Shown piece by piece: positions 1-9,326 of a stretch of 64,000 bases of DNA. The DNA lies in contig NZ_JAECMS010000004.1 of NCBI RefSeq assembly GCF_016827595.1, positions 1 to 64,000 of the forward strand, given 5' to 3'. The notes under the pieces are model-generated. The model made no database searches. It was not told the origin of the DNA and worked only from the letters and a program-made list of their open reading frames with translations. Source of the stretch: Luteirhabdus pelagi. Lineage in GTDB: Bacteria; Bacteroidota; Bacteroidia; Flavobacteriales; Flavobacteriaceae. Positions within the stretch are counted from its first letter, which is position 1; each line of letters starts with the position of its first letter. A program made the position numbers and the translations under genes.

Positions 1-745
1 AGCGAGAGGTCGCCGCCCGTGACGAGCCCGTTGCGGCTCGTCAGGTCGAACGTGCTCACCTGGTCGTCGGGGGCGCTGCCCCCAACCTCGTCGTCGCAGA
101 GCTCATAGGCCTCGGTCGGCTGCACCGCCGCCGGGAGCGGGTCAACGAAAAGCTCCAGCTCCTCGATCGAGTAGCAGCCCTCGGCAGTGCCCTGGGCCGT
201 CACCGAGCCCGGCGCCCCGACCACAAGCACGTAGACCGTCTGGGAGCCGGGCACGACGTTCTGGTAGGAGCCGGGGCCCGCGATCGCCTGGGAGTAGTCC
301 GGCGACGTCAGCGCAAGGTCACCGGCGGCCACGGCGTCCGCCAGCTCCGCGTACCAGTAAAGGTCGTACTGCGACGGGTCAAGCCCGCCAAGAACACCGG
401 GCGCCGAGAGCGTCAGGTCGAAGACCTGCAGCCCGTCCCCGTCGTCGTCGCACAGGCGAAGCGGATCCGGCGCCTGCGTCGCCGGAGTGTCGCGCACCTC
501 AAGGGCGAGCTCCACCACCGAATAGCACGTGCTCACCGAGCTCTCAACGCGCGCCCAGACAACGTCCGAGTACGGGTCGTCGTTCATGTAAGGGTCCACA
601 AGCTCCAGGAAGCCGTTCTCCGCGTTCAGCAGCGAGCCGTGGTAGGTCACCGTAAGGTCCGGGTCACCGCCGGTGATGTCAGCGTCAGCGTCGTGAAGAA
701 AGAACTCCCCGAAACCGTCGCTGTCAGAATCGCAATAAACCAAGG
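1..745 (-). other. High-GC block inside the repeat-protein gene
   Basis: The first two 60-base lines are about 70% GC, while the line starting at 781 is 30% GC. Within the open frame the codons change from TTA/GAT/AAT/ACA types to CTG, GAC, AAC, ACG, TCG and CCG; the third position is almost always G or C. The encoded repeats keep the LCDDxxDGxxxFDLT core seen in the AT-rich part. The transition is spread over roughly positions 690-765. No stop or frameshift occurs across the junction. Confidence 0.95.
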
Positions 746-2744
746 GGGAGGGCATCGAGTTGACAACAGGTGGTGTATCCAAACTAATATCGAAACTAAC
801 ACTTGTGTCAAAGCAATTCGAATTATCGTTGTATTCAACTCTTACAAAAATCGTTTGAGAAGGTACTGAAATATTATATGGTGAGGTAAGTGCATTTACA
901 TCATTATCGGCATCCGATTGAGAAACATGATAAGATACTGTATAGTCTAGTGGATCTTGACCGTCTAAGGCAGTCGCATCGAATAAAGCAGAAAGGTTGA
1001 TAGTCTCATCGCCGGTTTCATCTTGATCGCAAACAAAATAATCGTCGATAACTCCGGTAGTGACACTAGAAAATTCAATTTCAAAATTTGCTGTTACGAA
1101 ACAGTTCCCGGAAAGATCCTCAATTCTTATATATATAGTTTCAACGGCACCTCCAATAGGATATGAGTTTGGCGTACCGATAGGTGCCGTACCGTTATCA
1201 GCGTCCGTTTGTGTATTATGATAAGAAACATTAAAATCGGCAGGATCCTGCGTTCCTAGGACAATTGGAGTATTTTGAGTCAAATCGAAAATTCCAGGAT
1301 TAACCCCATCATCACATATGAATAAATCAATTGGTTGCGATGCTATCACCGGTTGTGGATTTAAAATGATATCGAAACTGTCTACAATGTAACAAGTCGT
1401 AGCATTATCGTTTCGTTCCACACGAACAAACACTGTAGCTCCAGGAACATTCACGGTATATGGGTTTGGAAGCTCATTTACACCTGCATTTGCATTTGCG
1501 CTATTGCCGTAATACGTAACAGTATATTCTAAAGGATCTTGTCCATTCAGTGCTTCGGTATCCTTAATAACAGGTAAGTCGAATTGTTCGAAGCCATTGC
1601 TATTTGTGTCGCATTCTTCTATATCAGTTAAAGTACCAATCGTAACAGGCAAAAATTCGATTTCAAATTCAGCAGTTGCAAAACATGTTCCCGTAGAATC
1701 GGCAATTCGAACGTAAATTGTTTCTGATGTCCCGGTAATTGGATATGCATTTGGTGTACCGATAGGAGCCGTGCCGTTGTCGGCATCCGTTTGTGTATTA
1801 TGATAAGTGACCGTAAAGACCGATGGATCTTGCGCCCCTAATACCAAAGGAGTGTTTTGGGTTAAATCGAATATTCCTGAATTAACACCATCATCACAGA
1901 TAAATATGTCATTGGGAGGGGAGTCTATTTCAGGTTGCGGATACACTTCAACGATAAATTCTCGTTGGTCCGTAGTACCTCCTGCCAAGGTAATAGTCGC
2001 TCTATACGTTCCACCTTGATTAACGGTAATCGTCGGGAAATTACCATCAAAAATTGTTACGAATCCTGTCCCATCATCGTATTCCCAAAGATAATTGGTT
2101 GCACCTAAAATTTCCGCATCAAGAACGAAGTCCTCACCTTCACATCCTGTCTGGGTATTTACAATAGAACAATCGGTAGATCCCGCTCCTGAGGCACCCG
2201 CATTTGTTTGCACCAAGCTAATAAATCCGGGGCTTTGGTTAAAATTGGTAATGACGAGCACATATATTTCACCTGCAGTAGCGGCAGGTATAGTGAAATT
2301 CTCAATAGGCGCCGCAGAATAGCTACAGGCGACTTCATTAAAGGATTGCAATTGAGAAAAGTCACATAAATCGTCTCCTTGATTAAAAGGCCCCCAACAA
2401 ATAAAATCCACATCTAATCCGGTACCGATCGGATCCCCATTCGCATCGAAAGCGGTATTTTGAATAATCTCAAAATCAAGTGTTCCACTCTGATCTACCT
2501 GCAAATAAAACCACGCTGGATATGGCTGTGAAAAAAGACAGCCATAATCAGGACCAGGTTCTGCCGAATTCGGACAATTAGGGTCCGCATTATTACAGTT
2601 TGGAAAGATTAAACCATCACTTCCTGCACAGAAAGGTTCAATTTCAGAACAACTGGTTCCCTGCGCATTAACATATGCACTTGCGGAAATTAATAGAAAG
2701 AAAAATAAAACTAATTGTTTTGGGGAATTGTAAATGTGCTTCAT
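1..2744 (-). CDS. Giant secreted repeat protein, N-terminal part (cut by window edge)
   Basis: The frame opens with ATG at 2744 and stays open for 914 codons to the left edge, so the C terminus is missing. Residues 1-28 form a signal peptide ending at an Ala-Gln-like cleavage site. Next comes a Cys-rich region of about 170 residues like those preceding PKD-type folds in flavobacterial adhesins, then repeats of about 95-195 residues built on an ICDDGxxxGxFDLT core and a YHNTQTDADNG segment. This layout is typical of very large T9SS type B (gliding-associated C-terminal) surface proteins; the sorting domain itself would lie outside the window. Codon use changes completely at about residue 666 without loss of frame or repeat phase. 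The repeat-adhesin class is inferred; binding function is unknown. Confidence 0.85.
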   Translation of the reverse strand, partial: MKHIYNSPKQLVLFFFLLISASAYVNAQGTSCSEIEPFCAGSDGLIFPNCNNADPNCPNSAEPGPDYGCLFSQPYPAWFYLQVDQSGTLDFEIIQNTAFDANGDPIGTGLDVDFICWGPFNQGDDLCDFSQLQSFNEVACSYSAAPIENFTIPAATAGEIYVLVITNFNQSPGFISLVQTNAGASGAGSTDCSIVNTQTGCEGEDFVLDAEILGATNYLWEYDDGTGFVTIFDGNFPTITVNQGGTYRATITLAGGTTDQREFIVEVYPQPEIDSPPNDIFICDDGVNSGIFDLTQNTPLVLGAQDPSVFTVTYHNTQTDADNGTAPIGTPNAYPITGTSETIYVRIADSTGTCFATAEFEIEFLPVTIGTLTDIEECDTNSNGFEQFDLPVIKDTEALNGQDPLEYTVTYYGNSANANAGVNELPNPYTVNVPGATVFVRVERNDNATTCYIVDSFDIILNPQPVIASQPIDLFICDDGVNPGIFDLTQNTPIVLGTQDPADFNVSYHNTQTDADNGTAPIGTPNSYPIGGAVETIYIRIEDLSGNCFVTANFEIEFSSVTTGVIDDYFVCDQDETGDETINLSALFDATALDGQDPLDYTVSYHVSQSDADNDVNALTSPYNISVPSQTIFVRVEYNDNSNCFDTSVSFDISLDTPPVVNSMPSPLVYCDSDSDGFGEFFLHDADADITGGDPDLTVTYHGSLLNAENGFLELVDPYMNDDPYSDVVWARVESSVSTCYSVVELALEVRDTPATQAPDPLRLCDDDGDGLQVFDLTLSAPGVLGGLDPSQYDLYWYAELADAVAAGDLALTSPDYSQAIAGPGSYQNVVPGSQTVYVLVVGAPGSVTAQGTAEGCYSIEELELFVDPLPAAVQPTEAYELCDDEVGGSAPDDQVSTFDLTSRNGLVTGGDLS
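1159..1340 (-). repeat. Direct repeat copy 1 within the adhesin gene
   Basis: This stretch matches 1741-1922 without indels at an offset of 582 bases (194 codons), at an estimated three quarters or more of positions by eye. It encodes the FDLTQN...YHNTQTDADNG unit. Confidence 0.8.
1741..1922 (-). repeat. Direct repeat copy 2 within the adhesin gene
   Basis: Second copy of the 182-base coding repeat that also occurs at 1159-1340. Most differences fall at third codon positions, which suggests an old duplication held by selection on the protein. Confidence 0.8.
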
Positions 2745-2928
2745 CGGTACGAATATTTAGCAATTTTTTACTCGGGATCCTTTATATAAAAGGGATTAGA
2801 CCCGATATATGATAATTTTTAAAATGCGATTACTATAATTTGGGAAAATTAAGAAAATTTTGTGAAACCCTATAGTCTGTAGATAATTAAATAGCAACCA
2901 CAGTTTTTATTTCCAAAAGTGGTTTGTG

Positions 2929-2936
2929 TATCTTTG
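2929..2936 (+). promoter_or_regulatory. Bacteroidota -7 promoter element of folE
   Basis: TATCTTTG matches the TAnnTTTG consensus. Transcription would begin at about 2941, which rules out the longer reading frame opening at 2924 as the translated start of folE. Confidence 0.7.
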
Positions 2937-3037
2937 CCTCCCAATCTGTTATCCGGAGATTGAGAGTGACTTGTCCTTGTAAGAAATTGTTGCATTTCAC
3001 TTATTTAAATAGGTTTCATACCATAAAACTTTTAGTA

Positions 3038-3709
3038 TTGGAAAAACCACTTGAAAAATTAGACGCTGTAGGAGATGACCATTTCAGTGGAGCGACGGAA
3101 ACACCGCTTCGGGGAGATGCTTTTGAACTTAGTGATATAGAAAAAATAGAACGCATCAAGAAGGATGTTTATAATATCATGGACACATTAGGGCTCGATT
3201 TAACCGACGATAGCCTAAAGGGCACTCCCAACCGGGTAGCTAAAATGTTTGTCCAGGAAATCTTTGGGGGACTTCATCCTGATAGAAAGCCAAAAGCTTC
3301 AACGTTTGAAAACAAATATCGCTATGGAGAGATGTTGGTCGAAAAAAATATTACGCTTTATTCCACCTGCGAGCACCATCTTCTTCCTATTGTAGGAAAG
3401 GCACACATCGCTTATATAAGCAATGGAACTGTGGTGGGCCTCTCCAAAATGAATCGGATAGTAGACTACTATGCGAAGCGACCTCAGGTACAGGAACGAT
3501 TAACCATGCAGGTAGTTAAGGAATTACAGCGTGTTCTTAAGACTGAAGACGTAGCTTGTGTAATCGATGCCAAGCATTTATGCGTCAATTCCCGCGGCAT
3601 TCGCGATATTGATAGCAGTACTGTAACCAGCGAATTTGGCGGTAAATTTAAACAAGCCGAAGTCCGAAGAGATTTTTTGGATTATATCAATCTCGACACT
3701 GAATTCTAA
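3038..3709 (+). CDS. folE: GTP cyclohydrolase I
   Basis: Converts GTP to 7,8-dihydroneopterin triphosphate, the first step of folate and pterin synthesis. The family motifs are present: STCEHHLLPI with zinc-binding Cys and His, KMNRIVDYYAKRPQVQERL, and CVNSRGI with the third zinc ligand. The frame is open from 2924, but that start overlaps the promoter element. The first start that fits the family length and lies after the transcription start is TTG at 3038, giving 223 residues; the next in-frame ATG falls inside the conserved domain. cysS follows after 27 bases and is probably co-transcribed. Confidence 0.9.
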   Translation: MEKPLEKLDAVGDDHFSGATETPLRGDAFELSDIEKIERIKKDVYNIMDTLGLDLTDDSLKGTPNRVAKMFVQEIFGGLHPDRKPKASTFENKYRYGEMLVEKNITLYSTCEHHLLPIVGKAHIAYISNGTVVGLSKMNRIVDYYAKRPQVQERLTMQVVKELQRVLKTEDVACVIDAKHLCVNSRGIRDIDSSTVTSEFGGKFKQAEVRRDFLDYINLDTEF

Positions 3710-3736
3710 ATATTAACATTCAATTCCAATTATCGA

Positions 3737-5224
3737 ATGAGCCTTTATAAAGATCAATCGTTATCGATATACAATTCAATTTCAAAGGAAAAGGAACTAT
3801 TCACCCCGCTTCACCAAGGTGCGGTTGGAATGTATGTGTGTGGACCTACCGTATACAGTAATGTTCATCTTGGAAATTGTCGAACTTTTTTATCGTTCGA
3901 TTTGGTATTTCGCTATTTGAAGCATTTAGGCTATAAGGTTCGATATGTAAGAAATATTACCGACGCTGGCCATCTTGAAAATGACGGAGAAAGCGGCGAT
4001 GATCCTATTCTAAAAAAGGCACGAATAGAGCAGTTAGAACCGATGGAAGTTGTTCAAAAATACACGGTAGACTTTCATAATATCATGGCCCTTTTCAACG
4101 CTAATCCGCCAAGCATCGAACCTACAGCAACCGGGCATATTGTAGAACAAATTGAGATTGTACAAACCCTGATTGATAAAGGCTATGCTTATGAAAAGAA
4201 TGGCTCGGTTTACTTTGATGTAATGACTTTTAACGAGGATCATGAGTATGGTAAGTTAAGCGGAAGGCAACTGGAAGACATGATTGCCAATATTCGAGAA
4301 CTACAGGCACAAAGCGACAAAAAGAATCCTCAGGATTTCGCTTTATGGAAAAAAGCAGAACCGCAACATATTATGCGCTGGCCCTCTCCTTGGAGTGTTG
4401 GATTTCCTGGGTGGCATCTTGAATGCACCGTAATGAGCACTAAATATTTAGGCAAACGTTTCGATATTCATGGAGGCGGTATGGATTTAAAGTTTCCACA
4501 TCACGAATGTGAAATTGCCCAAGCAGAAGGTGCTCATGGAGCGTCGCCTGTCAATTATTGGATGCATGCTAATATGCTTACAATAAATGGAAAGAAAATG
4601 TCGAAAAGTACTGGAAACAGTATTTTACCAAGGGAATTGTTCTCCGGAAACAACGATTTGTTGAAGAGAGGTTTTTCTCCAACGGTTGTGAAGTTTTTTA
4701 TCTATCAAGCACATTACAGAAGTATTCTTGATTTTTCCAATAGTGCATTGGAGGCTTCAGAAAAAGGATTTAACAGACTTATGGAGGCCTTTAAAAGTAT
4801 TGAAAGCTTATCGCATTCTAAAAAAAGTGATTTTGACATCTCTGCTTGGAAACAAAAATGCTACGATGCGATGAACGACGACTTTAACAGCCCAATATTA
4901 ATAGCTGAACTGTTTGAAGGGGCAAAATACATCAATGCAGTAAAAGACGGATCTGCATCAATTACTGAAGAGGACGCCATACAGCTGCATGCTACTATGA
5001 AAGCATTCTTATACGATGTTTTGGGCTTGGAGGAAGTTGGGAAGGCTACAGAAACTGACGGAGCTCCTTTTGATGCTGCTATGCAGGTTTTGATCGAGTT
5101 ACGCAATAGTGCTCGAGCTAATAAAGATTTTGCAACCAGTGATCGCATTCGCGATGAGCTATTAGCCGCAGGCATTCAGTTAAAGGATGGGAAGGATGGA
5201 ACTTCTTATTCTATTCAGAAATAG
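3737..5224 (+). CDS. cysS: Cysteinyl-tRNA synthetase
   Basis: Charges tRNA-Cys in the cytoplasm. The class I signature is visible: HLGN (the HIGH box) at residues 44-47, preceded by the zinc-ligand Cys35 in CGPTVY, and KMSKS at about 287-291. The C-terminal helical domain carries the expected [13 protein letters not shown] segment. The length of 495 residues is normal for the family. It lies 27 bases behind folE with no terminator between them. Confidence 0.96.
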   Translation: MSLYKDQSLSIYNSISKEKELFTPLHQGAVGMYVCGPTVYSNVHLGNCRTFLSFDLVFRYLKHLGYKVRYVRNITDAGHLENDGESGDDPILKKARIEQLEPMEVVQKYTVDFHNIMALFNANPPSIEPTATGHIVEQIEIVQTLIDKGYAYEKNGSVYFDVMTFNEDHEYGKLSGRQLEDMIANIRELQAQSDKKNPQDFALWKKAEPQHIMRWPSPWSVGFPGWHLECTVMSTKYLGKRFDIHGGGMDLKFPHHECEIAQAEGAHGASPVNYWMHANMLTINGKKMSKSTGNSILPRELFSGNNDLLKRGFSPTVVKFFIYQAHYRSILDFSNSALEASEKGFNRLMEAFKSIESLSHSKKSDFDISAWKQKCYDAMNDDFNSPILIAELFEGAKYINAVKDGSASITEEDAIQLHATMKAFLYDVLGLEEVGKATETDGAPFDAAMQVLIELRNSARANKDFATSDRIRDELLAAGIQLKDGKDGTSYSIQK

Positions 5225-5380
5225 GAGTCTGCAATTTTGATTAATGCTTAGCACATACTCTTTCTAAAGGCTGCGCATTATTCTTATTTCTCCATTATTT
5301 TAACCATACTTTAGTAGTGCCTTAATAGAAATTTTACGGCAGTCCCTGTATCTTATTGAGGAATTTTTAAATTACGAGTT

Positions 5381-5512
5381 ATGGATAAGAAATTTGAAAG
5401 AAATAGAACGAAAGATCAAGAACAACCTCAAAATCCCACGGGAAAACGAGAACGTGATCAAAATGAAGTAGATATTGATGAAAGCACAATTAAAGATCAG
5501 CAGAATAAGTAA
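5381..5512 (+). CDS. Small hydrophilic protein, unknown
   Basis: ATG to TAA gives 43 residues, almost all charged or polar, with Lys/Arg/Asp/Glu/Gln runs and no hydrophobic segment. It is probably disordered. It lies between cysS and a strong terminator, with about 155 bases of upstream space that could hold a promoter. I do not recognise a family. The support is the clean start, the codon use and the terminator placed directly after it. Confidence 0.5.
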   Translation: MDKKFERNRTKDQEQPQNPTGKRERDQNEVDIDESTIKDQQNK

Positions 5513-5567
5513 TATATTCTTCTATTGAAGATAATTTTTTACGATAATTGCTCTTTATTATAAAGTG

Positions 5568-5597
5568 AAACCCCCACTGGATTTCCAGTGGGGGTTT
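5568..5597. terminator. Bidirectional rho-independent terminator
   Basis: Perfect 13-base stem (AAACCCCCACTGG and its complement) with a 4-base ATTT loop. A- and T-rich flanks allow it to serve the small + strand gene and the T9SS gene ending at 5625 on the - strand. Confidence 0.9.
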
Positions 5598-5624
5598 CTT
5601 CATTTGGTTGGTTATTATGATTGA

Positions 5625-8600
5625 TTATTTCTTGATCAATCGTTTCACAGCTGTACCGCTTTCAGCATTAAGCTTCACAGCGTATACACCAGATGCCAAA
5701 GTAGAAATATCGATTACTTTTTCACCTTGCATACCTACAAGATTGATTTCGTTCACCATTCTACCGTTGATATCATAGATAACAGCTGACTGCAATCCGA
5801 TATCGGCACGAGTTGCAATTGTTACTTGGGTATCTGCTGGGTTAGGATACATCGCTATGGAAGCACCCAAATCATTATCATCAGCTCCAAGAATACTTTC
5901 AACTGTTAATTCGAACTCACAAGAAGATACATTTCCGTATTCATCTTCTGCAGTAAGTGTTACAGTATACGTACCGTCAGGAATCAATTCTCCCGCAGCA
6001 GGATCTTGTGTAAACACAGTCACCGGATCAGTACAGTTATCTGTAGCAGTTGCTTCTCCAGTTGCGAAATAATCTGGAACTTCATAGAAAAGCTCTTCTG
6101 CTCCTGGATCAACAGTTTGATCTTCTGGACAAGTAATTACTGGTCCGAGTGTATCAACAACAGTTACGATAGAAGTACAGGCAGCAGTGTTTCCACTTGC
6201 ATCGCTAGCAAAAACGGTAATTTCTATAGGAGTTCCTATGTCTGCACATGTAACTTCATTTATATCTACTGCCATTACATCGATACCACAAGCATCGAAT
6301 GATAATGGTCCACCTGGAATCTCAACGAAGAATGCATCTCCATCAGAGTTGGTCAATTCCAAAGTCCAGTTCGCTGGTGCGAATTGACCTTCGAATCCTG
6401 GCATGAAGTTAGAAACCACAGTTTCATTGTTTCCAAATCCATTATCGGAAGTTTGAGAACGGAATCCAAATACATCACCAGCCTCAACAGCGATAGTTGC
6501 GTTACCTGATTGGTTACCAACTAAAGGATCAGTTAATTCAGTGTATGCACCGTTTAGCACGTATCCGAAGCTATCGAAACCAGCTCCATCAATCGTAGTA
6601 TAATCCCAATCGAAAGAGATTGAAGCAGCTTCCGTTACATTAACAGTAAAGTCTGTAAACCCTTCACTTCCTGAACCGTTATCGCTACCGATAACCATTG
6701 CTTCGAAAGTAGAAGGCGCAGTAGCCAATAGTGCCATTGGATCTACTTCTGCAGTACCGTCTTCACCTAGTTCGATAGTTGTATCAGCACAAACCAATAC
6801 TGGATCAGTTACATCTAATACATTAACTGTAGCAATACATGAAGAGAAGTTTCCACTGTTATCGGTTACGAAAACTTCAACTTGGTTTTCACCTAATTGA
6901 GAGCAATCGAAAGAAATATCGTTATCTACTGGAGGTCCTACGTCATAAATGATATCTCCATTGAAAATTCTAGGAGCGAATGTAGAAGCTCCGAAAGGAT
7001 AAGATTTACCTGAACCTTCTAAGAACTCTATATTATCATCGCTTGCGAAAACAGCACCTGTAGTAGTACCATTAGTGTAGTTTACACCACCACTAGTAGA
7101 GGTAACATAGAATGCTACTGTTTCACCAGCTGAAATTGCAAGATCCATATTAAGACCTAGTGGCGTTGGAAGGCCATCACCTGCAGAAGTAACATTGGTT
7201 GTTTCAATCAATGTCCATGCGGAAGGATCTTCTTCAAATCCTTGCCATGTACCCATCTTATAATAAACCTCCATATCTACTGTAATACCAGTATCAAGGT
7301 TTACATTAAATGTTTGGAAGGTAACATCATTCAATACGTTTACGTCGAACATAGCTCCATCCAATCCATTACCGCCAGCGTATGTTGTTTCTAAGCTTTC
7401 GGTAGTTTGCGTACCGCCAGTAGCAGGACCACCAACAGTAACTACATATCCACAAGCTTCATCAGCTGAAAGGATTAGGTCATCGGCAGAAATTGTAGCC
7501 ATTCCCATTGCATCCAATTCAAGATCTAACGGAGATGCAGGAACGTCATAGTCTAACTGGAAGTTATCAACTCCAGCATGCCATCCCCAGGTTCCACCAC
7601 CGTCATCATACGTCCAACGTACTTGGAAGTCGGCGTTGGCAAAGGCCAATACATCTACAGAAACATTTTGGATATCTGGATCTAAGTCAGTATCAAAGAA
7701 AGCAACTTGTTGCCATGCACTACCGTCCCATACTTCAACAGTGAAAGTTTCACCGCCAGCAATTTCCTGAAACGCTGCGTCGAAAGACATTGATGCACTA
7801 GCAGAACCAGTTAAATCATAAACAGCAGACAATAATGAAACGTTACTTGGATCAGCACCGCTACCACAATCGTCATCATCGAAGAACATACCTGGAGTTG
7901 GGAAATCATCTCCAATCGGTAGGTCCGTACCATTCTGCCAGTCGCAAGTACCACTGTTAATTACAGTTGACCAATCTCCTGGAAGTCCAGCGTCGAAATC
8001 TTCCATTACAGTAACCGTACCTGGTTGTCCGATACAGGTAATTACAGGAGCTGTGTTGTCTTCAACTGTAATCGTAGCTTCACATGTAGAAACGTTTCCA
8101 CTAGTATCAGTCACCGTAAGTGTCACGGTATTTTCACCCGTGTCAGCACAACTAAATGTTGTCTGGTCTAACGACATACTTGCAATACCACAGTTATCAC
8201 TAGATCCGTTGTCGACATCGTCTGCAGTAATAGCAACAGATCCAGTCATAGGATCGACTTCAACAGTAAGGTTTTGACAAACCGCCATAGGCAATTCAGT
8301 ATCCATTACCGTTACAGTAAAAGAACAGAAAGCAAGGTTTCCATCGCTATCCTCTGCTTGGTATTCAATTACTGTATCTCCAGTTGGGAATTGAGTTCCA
8401 CTAGCAGGACCCGCTATTTGAGTTGTAGTAATTGGACCATCCTCAACGTCTAATGCAATAGCATCCGCAAAGTTAACAATGGCACCACACTCACCTGGAT
8501 CGGTGTCGGCCATAATGTCCATAGGACAAGAAATAACCGGTGGATTTCCGATTGGAATTCTGGTTACTGTAATAGAGGCCGCATTTAAGGAACCACCATC

Positions 8601-9080
8601 ACCGTTAAAATTGTCGGTAAAAGACAACGTCCAATCGCCATTAATATCTTCACCGGCAAATAGGGTGTTAAGCAAACCTCCCTCTGCTTGATAATCGGCA
8701 GCTGGAGCACCAAAGTTCCAGTCATCGACATCATTTCCAGAAGCATCAGTAAACACCAATGTTCTTTCAGAATCAAGCCCCGATGATCCACCGTCTGCAG
8801 CAAAAACCGTTACAACGGTTCCCGCTGGTGAGGTAAGCGTAACATCTAAGTCACTCGCCCACGTATGGGTTAGGGTCATGGTTAAATCGTCTAAATTATA
8901 CTCGCCAGGATTTGTCCCAATAAGTCCGGTATCCCCAACAGAAATAACTGAGGTACTTACCGTTCCAGCATCAGGTCCTAAGCTCACTGGAGTATCTCCA
9001 GCTGTGTACGTCTGTGCCATAGCCTGCCACGAAAAACAGCTAACCAAAAGCACAAATAAGCCTAAAGTAATTTTTCTCAT
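5625..9080 (-). CDS. T9SS type A secreted multidomain protein (P-domain, HYR repeats)
   Basis: The protein has 1151 residues and starts with a signal peptide (about 1-22, ending AMA-Q). Residues about 27-175 resemble the proprotein-convertase P domain (TLTHTWASDLDVTLTSPAGT). Several HYR/immunoglobulin-like repeats follow, each with a CP or C near its start and DNCG/GNxSxC signatures, interrupted by jelly-roll-like segments near 355-520. The last 80 residues are a T9SS type A sorting domain (MYPNPA...GVYAVKL...KRLIKK), so the protein is exported across the outer membrane and held or released at the surface. No catalytic motif was recognised; an adhesive or matrix role is inferred. It is a monocistronic unit. 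Confidence 0.9.
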   Translation of the reverse strand: MRKITLGLFVLLVSCFSWQAMAQTYTAGDTPVSLGPDAGTVSTSVISVGDTGLIGTNPGEYNLDDLTMTLTHTWASDLDVTLTSPAGTVVTVFAADGGSSGLDSERTLVFTDASGNDVDDWNFGAPAADYQAEGGLLNTLFAGEDINGDWTLSFTDNFNGDGGSLNAASITVTRIPIGNPPVISCPMDIMADTDPGECGAIVNFADAIALDVEDGPITTTQIAGPASGTQFPTGDTVIEYQAEDSDGNLAFCSFTVTVMDTELPMAVCQNLTVEVDPMTGSVAITADDVDNGSSDNCGIASMSLDQTTFSCADTGENTVTLTVTDTSGNVSTCEATITVEDNTAPVITCIGQPGTVTVMEDFDAGLPGDWSTVINSGTCDWQNGTDLPIGDDFPTPGMFFDDDDCGSGADPSNVSLLSAVYDLTGSASASMSFDAAFQEIAGGETFTVEVWDGSAWQQVAFFDTDLDPDIQNVSVDVLAFANADFQVRWTYDDGGGTWGWHAGVDNFQLDYDVPASPLDLELDAMGMATISADDLILSADEACGYVVTVGGPATGGTQTTESLETTYAGGNGLDGAMFDVNVLNDVTFQTFNVNLDTGITVDMEVYYKMGTWQGFEEDPSAWTLIETTNVTSAGDGLPTPLGLNMDLAISAGETVAFYVTSTSGGVNYTNGTTTGAVFASDDNIEFLEGSGKSYPFGASTFAPRIFNGDIIYDVGPPVDNDISFDCSQLGENQVEVFVTDNSGNFSSCIATVNVLDVTDPVLVCADTTIELGEDGTAEVDPMALLATAPSTFEAMVIGSDNGSGSEGFTDFTVNVTEAASISFDWDYTTIDGAGFDSFGYVLNGAYTELTDPLVGNQSGNATIAVEAGDVFGFRSQTSDNGFGNNETVVSNFMPGFEGQFAPANWTLELTNSDGDAFFVEIPGGPLSFDACGIDVMAVDINEVTCADIGTPIEITVFASDASGNTAACTSIVTVVDTLGPVITCPEDQTVDPGAEELFYEVPDYFATGEATATDNCTDPVTVFTQDPAAGELIPDGTYTVTLTAEDEYGNVSSCEFELTVESILGADDNDLGASIAMYPNPADTQVTIATRADIGLQSAVIYDINGRMVNEINLVGMQGEKVIDISTLASGVYAVKLNAESGTAVKRLIKK

Positions 9081-9228
9081 AATCTTAGATTATAATTTGA
9101 TTGTTAATAAGGGATTAAATTACTAAAAATAATGTTAACACGAAAAAAAATAGACAGTCTACTTTTTTCTTGGATAAAAAACCATCAATAGTAGCGAGCG
9201 TAGGGCGAGACGAACAAAAAATAAATCA

Positions 9229-9249
9229 TTGAAAACCAGAAGTTTTCAA
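9229..9249 (-). terminator. Possible terminator of the yaaA-glycosylase operon
   Basis: TTGAAAAC and GTTTTCAA form an 8-base stem around a 5-base loop, about 80 bases past the stop of the glycosylase gene. Read on the - strand it is followed by a T-rich run. The stem is AT-rich, so confidence is moderate. Confidence 0.45.
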
Positions 9250-9326
9250 CCATTATTTAAATCACTTCAAAATACTGCAGATTTTAACAAAAATCCTAAA
9301 AGAAAACTCTTAAATGACACATATTG

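Noticed and set aside
1..745. Contaminant or chimeric contig end
   Set aside because: The reading frame, repeat phase and repeat core continue from the AT-rich into the GC-rich part, which a random join would almost never give. Read mapping would be needed to exclude it fully.
639..869. Short open frames on both strands across the GC switch
   Set aside because: They are shadows created by the GC-rich codon pattern of the long - strand frame, which has continuous repeat homology on both sides of this stretch.
7508..7744. Open frame opposite the T9SS gene
   Set aside because: It is a mirror of the codon pattern of the real gene, without start context or family match.
9188..9215. GC-rich patch (AGTAGCGAGCGTAGGGCGAG) as a small RNA
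   Set aside because: It has no pairing partner or promoter pattern that I can see; too short to support a call.
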